From assembly GCA_046290815.1 (NCBI GenBank), contig JBKBUF010000025.1:9365-73364 (forward strand): a stretch of 64,000 bases of DNA, read 5' to 3'. A model generated the notes under the pieces. It ran no database searches. It saw nothing but the letters and a program-made list of their open reading frames with translations, and was not told the origin of the DNA. Positions 18,337-27,156 of this stretch are shown here, one piece after another. The position numbers were made by a program, and so were the translations under genes. How positions within the stretch are numbered: the first letter of the stretch is position 1; every line of letters begins with the position of its first letter. The DNA comes from JBKBUF01 sp046290815 (GTDB lineage: Bacteria > Bacteroidota > Bacteroidia > Cytophagales > Cytophagaceae).

Positions 18337-20853
18337 ATGAAAACACAACATACTCCATGTTCCTTTAGGAACATAATGACACTTTATTGCCTTTTTTTAT
18401 TGCTGATGGCAATGAATTCAAACGCACAAACTATCATGTTTGATGATTTTACCTACAGCAGTGTAGATGATCCACAGTTGTCGTCTTTCAACAGGTGGAG
18501 CATAGTAAACGGAAGAAGCGGTCCTCCGGAAGGTGCACAGTATAACAGAAGCAATATCACTTTTATTAACGATCCTTCAAACCCTTCCAACAGATTGATG
18601 ACTCTAAGTACAACTGTTAATGGAAGTACGAAAGCCACAACCCATTCCCGAATAGAAACAGCTGGCTATGATTATTTTGAAGGTACTTACGCTGCGAGGG
18701 TTTTCTTTTCTGATGTACCGTTTACTTATAAGGACGGGAATGTACAGACATTTTACACTATTGTAAGTTCATCTCTGGCAGGAGACGGTTCCAGGTACAG
18801 TGAAATAGATTTTGAATATCTTGCTGCAGATAAGTGGGGAATTGCTCCTGATCGTCCTGTAATGTACATGACTTCATGGAACAGATATATTGCTAACCCA
18901 TGGCAGGCATGGAAGAGATATTTTTATTCTCAGAGATCATGGGCAGGATGGCATACATGTGTGTTTTCATGTACTGATGGGGTAAATGTTAAATTCTGGA
19001 TAGATGGAGTATATTATGGCGCAATGTCAAGGACCGATAACGACGGTACTTCTGTGTATCCCAGAAATCCTATGAATATTTCATTCGCTAATTGGATTTG
19101 GAACAATGTTGTTGGAAACAGTACTGATAACAGAACTACGATTATGCAGGTGGACTGGGTATTGTTTCAAAGGAATCAGGAATTAAGTCCGACTCAGGTT
19201 GATAACCTCGTGGCTTCTTATCGTTCACAAGGACTGCAGAGAAGAAATCTTGCAGGGCAAACATTTATCACATCCTGTAATGTTCCTTCTCAGCCGGGAA
19301 ATATCACAGGTAATACCACTGTTGCAGCGGGAAGTTCCCAAACCTATAGTGTTGCTGCTGTTGCAGGAGCCACTTCATATACCTGGACTTTGCCTTCAGG
19401 CTGGTCAGGTAATTCTACCGGTACATCTATTACCACCACTGTGGGTTCTGCAGGAGGTACTATATCCGTCAGAGCAAATAATAGCTGCGGGACAGGAGCA
19501 GCAAGATCTTTGATGGTCAACGTAACATGTAATTCTCCTGCACAGCCAGGTGCAATATCCGGAAATACCAATGTCAATGCCGGAAGCACTAATACCTATT
19601 CTATAGCTGCAGTAAATGGTGCAACATCATATACCTGGATTTTGCCTTCAGGCTGGTCTGGTAATTCAACCGGAACTTCTATTGTTGCTACAGCAGGTAC
19701 AGCCGGAGGCACCATTAGGGTGACTGCAAATAATTCATGTGGCAGTAGTACTGAAAGATTATTAAATGTTAATGTAATTCAAAATTCAAATAACCTGGCT
19801 ACCGGAAAACCCGCATACTCTTCTTCAAATGAAACCTCCGCGTTAATTTCAGGTTTAGCTGTGGATGGAAGCATGAGTACACGTTGGGCTAGTGCATACA
19901 GTGATCCCCAATGGTTGTATATTGATCTTGGTGCTTCCTTTAATATTTCCGGAGTTAGAATTTTTTGGGAAACAGCATTAGGAAGAGATTATCAGATACA
20001 GGTTTCAAGCAATGCCAGTACATGGACAACTATCAGAACTGTTACAAGCAATACATCTCTTACTAATGACCTCACAGGACTTTCCGGTACAGGCAGATAT
20101 ATAAGAATATATGGGACTGCAAGAGGTACACAATGGGGGTATTCAATTTATGAATTGGAAGTTTATGGTACACCATCAACTACACCTGGTTTCACGTTGA
20201 GAATAGAGGCGGAAAATTATATGCACATGTCAGGAGTTTCTACACAAGCCTGTTCCGAGGGAGGATTAAATGTATCTTCATTTGATGCATATGACTGGAT
20301 GTCCTATAATGTTAATATCCCGGCTTCTGGTACCTATAGAGTATCATATAGGGTGGCCAGCCCGAATTCCAACAGAAGTATTAGACTGGAAAGAGAATCA
20401 GGTGCTATACTTATAGGAACCATAAATGTACCTAACACAGGTGCCTGGCAAACCTGGACAACAGTGTCTCATGATGTTTATCTGCCTGCCGGCCAATATC
20501 CAATCGGATTGACAACTTACAATGGTGGAATTAATTTAAACTGGATTGAAATTTCTTCTGTAGGAGCATCTGCAGCAAGAATAGCCTCTGTGAATAATGC
20601 TGACACGTCAACGGAGGTGAATCTCTATCCTAATCCGGTAACCGGAGGGAATGTAGCTGTGTACGTACCTGCAATGGAGGGAAAGGTCAATATACAGCTT
20701 TTGAATAGCTCAGGTTTACCGGTTAAATCTTTGGATGCTATCCTTTCAGATAACAGGTTGGATCTGGATGTTTCCGGTTTGAGAGAGGGGTTTTATTTTA
20801 TTCGCATAGATCAGGACGATAAATCTGTAATTAAAAAGTTTTTCATTCAATAG
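18337..20853 (+). CDS. Multimodular GH16-like protein with Ig-like repeats, F5/8C, CBM6 and T9SS domains
   Basis: This 838-residue secreted protein has an N-terminal GH16-like sandwich (about 30-300) with SEIDFEYL placing E156, D158 and E160 at the catalytic positions. Two nearly identical Ig/PKD-like modules follow (about 313-480), each with TWxLPSGWSGNSTGTS. Next comes a discoidin-type F5/8C or CBM32 module (about 487-617, AVDGSMSTRWAS, WLYIDLG), a CBM6 module (about 625-745, RIEAENYMHMSG, NLNWIEIS), and a T9SS sorting domain (about 760-838, NLYPNPVTGG). Two different sugar-binding modules on one chain suggest targeting to a complex wall. The GH16 part is distant enough from the preceding gene that catalytic activity, though likely, is not certain. 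Confidence 0.88.
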   Translation: MKTQHTPCSFRNIMTLYCLFLLLMAMNSNAQTIMFDDFTYSSVDDPQLSSFNRWSIVNGRSGPPEGAQYNRSNITFINDPSNPSNRLMTLSTTVNGSTKATTHSRIETAGYDYFEGTYAARVFFSDVPFTYKDGNVQTFYTIVSSSLAGDGSRYSEIDFEYLAADKWGIAPDRPVMYMTSWNRYIANPWQAWKRYFYSQRSWAGWHTCVFSCTDGVNVKFWIDGVYYGAMSRTDNDGTSVYPRNPMNISFANWIWNNVVGNSTDNRTTIMQVDWVLFQRNQELSPTQVDNLVASYRSQGLQRRNLAGQTFITSCNVPSQPGNITGNTTVAAGSSQTYSVAAVAGATSYTWTLPSGWSGNSTGTSITTTVGSAGGTISVRANNSCGTGAARSLMVNVTCNSPAQPGAISGNTNVNAGSTNTYSIAAVNGATSYTWILPSGWSGNSTGTSIVATAGTAGGTIRVTANNSCGSSTERLLNVNVIQNSNNLATGKPAYSSSNETSALISGLAVDGSMSTRWASAYSDPQWLYIDLGASFNISGVRIFWETALGRDYQIQVSSNASTWTTIRTVTSNTSLTNDLTGLSGTGRYIRIYGTARGTQWGYSIYELEVYGTPSTTPGFTLRIEAENYMHMSGVSTQACSEGGLNVSSFDAYDWMSYNVNIPASGTYRVSYRVASPNSNRSIRLERESGAILIGTINVPNTGAWQTWTTVSHDVYLPAGQYPIGLTTYNGGINLNWIEISSVGASAARIASVNNADTSTEVNLYPNPVTGGNVAVYVPAMEGKVNIQLLNSSGLPVKSLDAILSDNRLDLDVSGLREGFYFIRIDQDDKSVIKKFFIQ
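19275..19779 (+). repeat. Two tandem in-frame Ig-like repeat units, about 84 codons each
   Basis: Units start at the cysteine codons at 19275 and 19528. Both encode PxQPGxIxGNT, TSYTW-x-LPSGWSGNSTGTS and a closing NNSCG. The DNA is similar as well as the protein, which indicates a fairly recent intragenic duplication. Confidence 0.75.
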
Positions 20854-20873
20854 TGTTTATATAGTTGGGTTCA

Positions 20874-20960
20874 AAGAGGCTGTTGATTAAGTTGTATTTC
20901 CATAGGCTATATTTCTGATTACACTCATGCCGGGAATGAAACTTATTATAGCAGCCTCTT
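20874..20960 (+). terminator. Long-loop inverted repeat after GH16 gene
   Basis: AAGAGGCTG (20874-20882) pairs with CAGCCTCTT (20952-20960); an inner AAGTT (20889-20893) pairs with AACTT (20940-20944). The layout resembles the structure at 11978-12073. It is followed by ATGTTTT rather than a clean T run, so terminator function is only probable. Confidence 0.4.
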
Positions 20961-21185
20961 ATGTTTTAACCCCTCATTTACTATTTCCTCTTGGAATAAT
21001 CCAATCCTAAATTCGATATTCTTTGATTCTTCCAGAATTCTTTTATTTTTGTGCAAAATTTTATAATTCCTAAAAAGATATTCAGATTTTTAAATTTCAG
21101 GAGTTATAATCTGTTGTAAAGCAAAAGATTATGGGTTTTCCCGGAAAGCATTGTATTACTTTTTGTAATTGTAAACCATTATAAC

Positions 21186-21216
21186 ATTGAGGGTAGGATA
21201 ATTATACTTATATTTG
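21186..21216 (+). promoter_or_regulatory. Bacteroidota-type promoter for hppA
   Basis: TATATTTG (21209-21216) matches the -7 consensus TAnnTTTG exactly, and ATTG (21186-21189) matches the -33 TTG element with 19 bp between them, the expected spacing. Transcription would start near 21223, about 40 bases before the hppA start codon. Confidence 0.65.
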
Positions 21217-21263
21217 CCGCCCTTATAACATGTATATTTTTATAGAATAAATAATAACAAAAA

Positions 21264-23375
21264 ATGACTGAGATTTACTTATTAATCGGGGTTGCTCTTT
21301 TAGGACTAGTTTATACCCTGTTCAGGTCAGTTTGGATTACCAAACAAAGTGCCGGAGATGGCAGAATGACCGTTATTGCAAAACACATTTCTGAAGGCGC
21401 TCTTGCCTTCCTTAAAGCGGAGTACAAAGCTTTATCATTTTTCGTAATTGGTATCGCAGTTATTCTTGGTATCCTTGCGAGAGGAACTGAAAATTCACAC
21501 TGGCTAATAGCAGTAGCCTTTGTAATTGGTGCCTGCTCCTCAGCACTTGCAGGTTTTCTGGGAATGAGAATCGCAACAAAATCAAATGTTAGAACTACTG
21601 AAGCTGCTAAAACAAGTCTTTCAAAAGCTCTTGACATTTCTTTTTCTGGCGGAGTGGTTATGGGTATCAATGTTGTTTGTATTGGGATTTTAGGTATTGC
21701 CATTCTATTCCTTGTTTTCAGCAATGTAGATTCAATATTCGGAATGGAACCTTGGTCAATGAGAAGAATTCTGGAGGTAATGATCGGATTCTCTCTGGGA
21801 GCTGAAAGTATTGCATTGTTTGCTCGTGTGGGTGGTGGTATATATACCAAAGCTGCTGACGTAGGAGCTGACCTTGTTGGTAAAGTAGAGGCAGGAATTC
21901 CGGAAGACGATCCAAGAAACCCTGCTGTTATTGCGGATAACGTGGGTGACAACGTTGGTGATGTTGCAGGTATGGGGGCCGATCTTTTCGGATCTTATGT
22001 AAGTACAATCCTTGCCACAATGGTACTTGGTTTGACAGTTTCAGATATGACTAAAGATATTGCCGGTGTTAACCCTGCAATTCTTCTTCCTGTTTTCATA
22101 GCAGGTCTCGGACTTGTTTTCTCTATCGTTGGTTCATTTTTTGTTAAAATCGGAGAAAACGGAAATCCTCAGAGAGCTCTTAATATCGGAAATTTCGGTG
22201 CAGTTATAATGACTGCAATTGCATCTTATTTCCTTATCAATTATTTCCTTGACGATCAGATTTCCATAAGAGCTTCAGATGGTAAAATTTTCACTTACAA
22301 TTCAATAAACATATTCTTTACCATTGTAATCGGTTTAGTGGTAGGTACACTTATAAGTCTTGTAATTGAATATTACACAGGTAAAAGTACCCCTCCTGTT
22401 AAATTTATCGCAAGACAATCAATAACAGGTTCTGCTACAAATATTATCGCTGGTCTTAGTGTTGGTATGTTCTCAACTGCTATTCCTGTAATTATTCTGG
22501 CAGGTGGTATTATTGCAGCATTCCTGACCGCCGGTCTTTATGGTGTGGCTATCGCTGCTACAGGTATGATGGCAACCACAGGTATTCAGCTTGCTATTGA
22601 TGCATTTGGTCCCATTGCCGATAACGCAGGTGGTATCGCAGAAATGAGTGGTCTTCCTAAAGAAGTCAGACAAAGAACAGATATATTGGATTCTGTTGGA
22701 AATACAACAGCTGCTATCGGTAAAGGATTTGCTATTGCTTCTGCAGCTCTTACTGCTTTGGCAATGTTCTCTGCTTTTATGGAAACTTCAAGACTAGAGT
22801 CAATAGATATTGCTAATGCAAAAGTATTGGGTGGTTTATTGATCGGTGGTATGTTGCCATTCCTGTTTTCAGGTTTCTGTATCCAGGCTGTAGGACAATC
22901 AGCTAATGCAATGGTTGAGGAAGTAAGAAGACAGTTCAGAGAAATTAAAGGTATTATGGAAGGAAAGGCTGAAGCAGAATATGAAAAATGTGTTAGTATT
23001 TCTACTCAGGCTGCTATCAGACACATGATTCTTCCGGGTTCACTTGCAATTGTTGGTCCTATTGTCGTAGGTTTCCTAATGGGTGCTCAGGCTCTTGGTG
23101 GATTCCTTGCAGGGGTGTTGGTATCAGGTGTTATGATGGCATTCTTCCAGTCAAATGCCGGTGGTGCATGGGATAATGCTAAGAAAATGTTTGAGTCAGG
23201 AGTTGATATTAAAGGTCAGATGTATTATAAAGGGTCTGAACCTCATAAGGCTGCTGTTGTAGGTGATACAGTGGGTGATCCTTTCAAAGATACTTCAGGA
23301 CCATCTCTTAATATCCTGATTAAACTTGTTTCAATTGTTGCAATGGTGATTGCTGCATTTTTAATTGAATCATAA
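21264..23375 (+). CDS. hppA: K+-dependent membrane pyrophosphatase (H+ or Na+ pump)
   Basis: This 703-residue integral membrane enzyme couples pyrophosphate hydrolysis to ion pumping across the inner membrane. It shows the pyrophosphate site (GGGIYTKAADVGADLVGKVE, then DNVGDNVGDVAGMGADLF), the second acidic cluster (DNAGGIAEMSGL) and the C-terminal GDTVGDPFKDTSGP. In GNTTAAIGKG the position after TT is Ala rather than Lys, which in this family marks the K+-dependent group. Whether it pumps H+ or Na+ cannot be decided by eye. About 16 membrane helices are expected. The gene is monocistronic, with its own promoter and a strong intrinsic terminator. Confidence 0.96.
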   Translation: MTEIYLLIGVALLGLVYTLFRSVWITKQSAGDGRMTVIAKHISEGALAFLKAEYKALSFFVIGIAVILGILARGTENSHWLIAVAFVIGACSSALAGFLGMRIATKSNVRTTEAAKTSLSKALDISFSGGVVMGINVVCIGILGIAILFLVFSNVDSIFGMEPWSMRRILEVMIGFSLGAESIALFARVGGGIYTKAADVGADLVGKVEAGIPEDDPRNPAVIADNVGDNVGDVAGMGADLFGSYVSTILATMVLGLTVSDMTKDIAGVNPAILLPVFIAGLGLVFSIVGSFFVKIGENGNPQRALNIGNFGAVIMTAIASYFLINYFLDDQISIRASDGKIFTYNSINIFFTIVIGLVVGTLISLVIEYYTGKSTPPVKFIARQSITGSATNIIAGLSVGMFSTAIPVIILAGGIIAAFLTAGLYGVAIAATGMMATTGIQLAIDAFGPIADNAGGIAEMSGLPKEVRQRTDILDSVGNTTAAIGKGFAIASAALTALAMFSAFMETSRLESIDIANAKVLGGLLIGGMLPFLFSGFCIQAVGQSANAMVEEVRRQFREIKGIMEGKAEAEYEKCVSISTQAAIRHMILPGSLAIVGPIVVGFLMGAQALGGFLAGVLVSGVMMAFFQSNAGGAWDNAKKMFESGVDIKGQMYYKGSEPHKAAVVGDTVGDPFKDTSGPSLNILIKLVSIVAMVIAAFLIES

Positions 23376-23397
23376 TTGAAAGAAAATTTATAAATGT

Positions 23398-23425
23398 AAA
23401 GCCGGCGGTTGCCGGCTTTTTTTTT
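23398..23425 (+). terminator. Intrinsic terminator of hppA
   Basis: AAAGCCGGC (23398-23406), loop GGTT, then GCCGGC running into nine T residues (23417-23425). The stem is perfect and the U tract classic. Confidence 0.9.
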
Positions 23426-23433
23426 GACTTAGC

Positions 23434-23850
23434 TTATCGCAGGATTACCCCGGCAATGGAAAATATGGAAAGAATAAGTAGCAGTATCCAAAATGTCGCT
23501 CCTGTATAAATTCCGGAAGTAGATTCATCTGTATTATACACTGGCCCGGAAAATGATTTTGGAATTCTTTTTCCCGACTTGTCCTTTTCTGTTTCATCAG
23601 GAATACGGGTGATGTAAATTAGTATAAATAAGGTTCCGATTATCCCGGCTATAATGGCAGGTACCCAATAATTGCCCCAATTAAGAGAACCAACCGGGCT
23701 CGTCCACTCCACTGCAGCTAAAATCATAAAAAAGATAAGAAGAAAAAAAGCCCAGAACTTTTTCATGAGTCGTTTTCCGGAAAATATCGTTGCTAATCCT
23801 GTAAATACTAAAGCCAGTAAAACAGAAAAAGTAATTTCCAATAATAACAT
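23434..23850 (-). CDS. Small integral membrane protein, unknown function
   Basis: This 138-residue protein has about four hydrophobic helices: residues 2-22, 30-47, 60-82 and 116-137, separated by a charged loop (DETEKDKSGKRIPKS). A good Shine-Dalgarno-like AAGGAG lies a few bases before its ATG at 23850, which supports a real gene. It converges with hppA across the terminator. No family was recognised and no enzyme motif is visible. Confidence 0.65.
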   Translation of the reverse strand: MLLLEITFSVLLALVFTGLATIFSGKRLMKKFWAFFLLIFFMILAAVEWTSPVGSLNWGNYWVPAIIAGIIGTLFILIYITRIPDETEKDKSGKRIPKSFSGPVYNTDESTSGIYTGATFWILLLILSIFSIAGVILR

Positions 23851-23968
23851 ATTTATCTCCTTTTAATGAATAACAAATTTTACCTCTGATTTATCGGATC
23901 AAAGCCCGCTTTTTATTGTTCTAGTTAAAAGCTAAAGGGAAGTGCCGGATGATGAAAATGATTGGATT

Positions 23969-24898
23969 ATGAAACAGATTTTAGTTCCTTTTGATTTTTC
24001 AGAGTATTCCAGAAATGCTCTGAATACCGCAGTTTATTTCGCCAGGGTGAAAGACATGGATGTCAAACTACTCCATGTAATTGAATATCCATTTGCCTCT
24101 TATTATAATATGCTTGGAGTAAACATGATGGAGGATAAAGCTCTCCATGAATATGAGAACAATCTTAGGGTAAGAGTTGCGGAAGAACTTGATAAGGTAA
24201 TTGCCGAATTAGGTCATCATAAATTGAGGATGTCATATGAAATAAAATCAGGTAAAGCTTTCAATTCAATCATTAAAACTGCAGAATTTGATAAAGCTGA
24301 TCTGATAATTTTAGGAGCAAGAGGTAGTAGTCCTATTGAACATATATTCCTTGGTGCAACCGCCGAAAGGGTTATCAGACATTCCGCTGTCCCCGTACTT
24401 ACTGTTGAAAAATCAACACAGGAGTATAATATAAATTCGATCGTATTTGCCTCCGATTTCCAAGAAAAAAACATCAATAAAATTCTCGAAAGAGTAACCA
24501 GACTTGCAGAAATATTTATGGCAAAGTTATATCTGGTACGGGTTGTTACCCCAGGTGAATTCTCTTCAGACAAGGAACTAGAACAGAAACTATTAACCTT
24601 GACTGAGGCATTGGATCTTTCACCTGGCTCTATTACCATTTATGAAGATAAAAATGAAGAAGATGGTATTGTGAATTTTGCCCGTGAAGTCAATGCGGAT
24701 CTGATAGCTATCTGTACACATGGTAGAACAGGAATAGAACACTTTTTTAAAGGAAGTATCGCTGAAGAAGTTGCACAAAAGTCAACAATTCCTGTGCTTA
24801 CTTATAATATAGGAAAAGACCGTATAAAAGTTTCAGGAAAGCATCTTGAGCCTGGATACAAAAGGAGAAAATTTGTAATAAAAAAGCTAGGGGAGTAA
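23969..24898 (+). CDS. Tandem universal stress protein (UspA family)
   Basis: This 309-residue cytoplasmic protein contains two Usp domains (about 1-150 and 155-280). Each ends in the nucleotide-binding pattern: GARGSSPIEHIFLGATAERV...PVL in the first and THGRTGIEHFFKGSIAEEV...PVL in the second, consistent with ATP binding. The ATG at 23969 (MKQILVPFDFSEYS) is chosen over an in-frame GTG at 23942 because Usp proteins begin directly with this strand. The C-terminus has a basic tail. A stress-adaptation role is a family expectation. It is followed after 66 bp by a response-regulator gene. Confidence 0.88.
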   Translation: MKQILVPFDFSEYSRNALNTAVYFARVKDMDVKLLHVIEYPFASYYNMLGVNMMEDKALHEYENNLRVRVAEELDKVIAELGHHKLRMSYEIKSGKAFNSIIKTAEFDKADLIILGARGSSPIEHIFLGATAERVIRHSAVPVLTVEKSTQEYNINSIVFASDFQEKNINKILERVTRLAEIFMAKLYLVRVVTPGEFSSDKELEQKLLTLTEALDLSPGSITIYEDKNEEDGIVNFAREVNADLIAICTHGRTGIEHFFKGSIAEEVAQKSTIPVLTYNIGKDRIKVSGKHLEPGYKRRKFVIKKLGE

Positions 24899-24964
24899 TA
24901 GCTGCTGGAACCGGAAGCTTTGATTTAATGGTTTATAAAATAGAGTAATTAATAAATAAAGCAT

Positions 24965-25375
24965 ATGAGATTCAATTGCATCCTTTTAGTGGATGATGAC
25001 AGAGTGAGCAATTTTCTTACAGAAAAAGTGATCAGAGGAATGGGGATAAGTTCCATGATTATTACTGTAAATGATGGAAAAAAAGCTCTGGAATACATCA
25101 AAAATGAATGTACCCAGGAAATGGACGGTTGCCCGGATCTCATTTTATTAGATGTAAATATGCCGCTGTTAAATGGAGTGGAATTTATGGAGCTTTATAA
25201 TAAAATTGAAAATAAGAGAATGCAAAGCCTGGTTATTGTCTTAAGTAGCACAGAACTGCCTGAAGATTATAGAAAAAGGTTGCAGGATTCGAATGTAAGC
25301 GATTTTTTAATAAAGCCATTTACTGTTGAAAAAATGCAATCTGTATTAGGTAAATATTTGCCGGAGAAAGTATGA
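24965..25375 (+). CDS. Single-domain CheY-like response regulator
   Basis: This 136-residue protein is only a receiver domain. It has the acidic pocket (LLVDDDRVS), phosphoacceptor D63 in LILLDVNMP, the conserved Ser/Thr in VLSST and the conserved K117 in FLIKPF. There is no output domain and no histidine kinase gene nearby, so it must act through a partner encoded elsewhere. It lies upstream of the pigment cluster, but a direct link is not shown. Confidence 0.9.
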   Translation: MRFNCILLVDDDRVSNFLTEKVIRGMGISSMIITVNDGKKALEYIKNECTQEMDGCPDLILLDVNMPLLNGVEFMELYNKIENKRMQSLVIVLSSTELPEDYRKRLQDSNVSDFLIKPFTVEKMQSVLGKYLPEKV

Positions 25376-25483
25376 AAGAGAAAAACGGACCCGAATTGGT
25401 GATTTTGTTTGGTAAATGAATTAAATTGTTTTGATTTTTGTTTCAGGAAATAAGCCTCGGCTTCTCTGTTTACCAATTTGCAA

Positions 25484-27148
25484 ATGAAGAAATTTTTAAA
25501 GATTTCAGGATTGTCTTTCCTGGTAATGCTCATTATTGGAGTTATTTTCTTTATAGTTACTGCTCTTATTTTTCCTCCTGAACCGGAAAGTCTCGATTCA
25601 CTTGCATTAGAAAGAGATTCCATATCTGCACACCATTATAAAATCGGACCAAACTGGGTTAAGAAAAATGAATTTGGTTTGTATGAGTTGTATGTCGAAG
25701 GAAAGCCTTTTGAAAGAGGAGTGATAAAAGGCAAGTTGACTAAAGAGCTGGTTAGAAAACAGGAAGATTTTTTTATAGCACAGATACATGAGCTTATTCC
25801 TTCCAAAAATTACCTAAGGTTTTTGAAATATTTTGTAGCCTGGTTTAATCGTGATCTGGATGAATATGTTCCCTTGGAATATCAGTATGAAATTTACGGT
25901 GTGTCTGAGTCGGCTTCCGATGAATATAACTATGTCGGTTCAAAGTATCAGCGGATGCTTAATTATCATGCAGCGCATGATATAGGTCATGCTTTGCAGG
26001 ATAAAAGTCTTGTTGGTTGTACATCGTTTTCAGTATGGGGTGACAAGTCTGAAAATAAAGATCTTCTGGTCGGAAGAAATTTTGACTTTTATGTGGGCGA
26101 TGGGTTTGCTGAAGATAAAATTATTGCGTTTATCAATCCGGACTCAGGACATAAGTTTATGATGGTAACCTGGGGAGGAATGATTGGTACACTTTCAGGA
26201 ATGAACGAAAAAGGTTTGACCGTAACAATTAATGCCGCAAAGTCTGATCCTCCTTTGTCATCTGCTACTCCGATTTCTATTGTCGCAAGAGAAATATTGC
26301 AATACGCTTCAAATATTGATGAGGCATACCGACTGGCTGCTTCCAGAAAAACCTTTGTCTCCGAATCTATTCTGATAGGTTCACAAGCCGATGGAATGAC
26401 TGCTATAATTGAAAAATCTCCAGGTAAAATTTCATTGGTAAAATCAGATGAAAACTATATAGTCTGTTCAAATCATTATCAAAGTAAAGAGTTTGAAAAT
26501 GATTCTTTGAATGTGAAAAATATAAGAGAATCTGCATCTTATTACCGACACCTGAGAACTGACCAGTTATTAAAAGAAAAATCAAGTTATAATCATTCTG
26601 ATTTTGCAGCGATTTTACGAGACAGAAAAGGAGTGAACGGAGCGGAGATAGGAATGGGTAATGAAAAGGCGTTAAATCAATTAATAGCCCATCATAGTAT
26701 TATTTTTAATCCGGATAAACTCCTGGTTTGGGTCTCTTCTAATCCTATGCAATTGGGCGCTTATGTTGCTTATGATTTAAATAAGGTGTTTAATCTTCGT
26801 GATTCAATTCCTCAAATGGTTTATGAAAAAGATCTCACCATAGCCCCTGATTCATTCCTGTTTTCAGACTCTTTTAAAGATTTTAAAACTTTCAGAAAAA
26901 TGAGGATTGAAATTAAGAAAGCTACTAAGGATAAAATAATGCTGGACGAGTCAGTTATGGAGAATTTTCTTAAATTAAACCCCGAATATTATGAAACCTA
27001 CTGGATTGCCGGTGATTATTACCGGATACACCAGCAGATGGACAAAGCCAGGGGTTTTTATACTGAAGGTTTAAAAAAAGAAATTGCTACAATGCATGAG
27101 AGGAAAAAAATGGAAGAAGGACTTGCTTTGTGCAATCAATCCAAATAA
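25484..27148 (+). CDS. C45-family N-terminal-nucleophile acyltransferase/hydrolase
   Basis: The ATG at 25484 (MKKFLKISG) is preferred to an in-frame TTG six bases upstream. The 554-residue protein has one N-terminal membrane helix (about 5-32), then a C45/acyl-CoA:6-aminopenicillanate acyltransferase-like domain (about 60-400). C179 in GCTSF is the expected autocatalytic nucleophile, followed by DLLVGRNFDFYVG and GLTVTINAAKSDPP, both typical of the family. The C-terminus (about 490-550) looks like a single TPR pair. The family makes or breaks amide and ester acyl bonds. Lying at the head of the flexirubin locus and 8 bp before the AMP-ligase gene, it is a candidate for acyl transfer in pigment assembly or in removal of misloaded chains. 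Confidence 0.82.
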   Translation: MKKFLKISGLSFLVMLIIGVIFFIVTALIFPPEPESLDSLALERDSISAHHYKIGPNWVKKNEFGLYELYVEGKPFERGVIKGKLTKELVRKQEDFFIAQIHELIPSKNYLRFLKYFVAWFNRDLDEYVPLEYQYEIYGVSESASDEYNYVGSKYQRMLNYHAAHDIGHALQDKSLVGCTSFSVWGDKSENKDLLVGRNFDFYVGDGFAEDKIIAFINPDSGHKFMMVTWGGMIGTLSGMNEKGLTVTINAAKSDPPLSSATPISIVAREILQYASNIDEAYRLAASRKTFVSESILIGSQADGMTAIIEKSPGKISLVKSDENYIVCSNHYQSKEFENDSLNVKNIRESASYYRHLRTDQLLKEKSSYNHSDFAAILRDRKGVNGAEIGMGNEKALNQLIAHHSIIFNPDKLLVWVSSNPMQLGAYVAYDLNKVFNLRDSIPQMVYEKDLTIAPDSFLFSDSFKDFKTFRKMRIEIKKATKDKIMLDESVMENFLKLNPEYYETYWIAGDYYRIHQQMDKARGFYTEGLKKEIATMHERKKMEEGLALCNQSK

Positions 27149-27156
27149 TTTTTTAT

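Larger units (their letters stand above)
20854..21263. other. Intergenic region, 410 bp
   Basis: No gene is visible. The region holds a long-loop inverted repeat near its start (20874-20960) and a well-formed Bacteroidota-type promoter near its end (21186-21216). The remainder is AT-rich without further structure that I can support. Confidence 0.55.

Noticed and set aside
21311..21952. 213-codon open frame opposite hppA
   Set aside because: It is antisense to the highly conserved pyrophosphatase motifs and encodes a low-complexity, family-free product.
25409..25476. Inverted repeat TTGGTAAA ... TTTACCAA before the C45 gene
   Set aside because: Arms of 8 bp with a spacer of more than 50 bp in AT-rich DNA are expected by chance.
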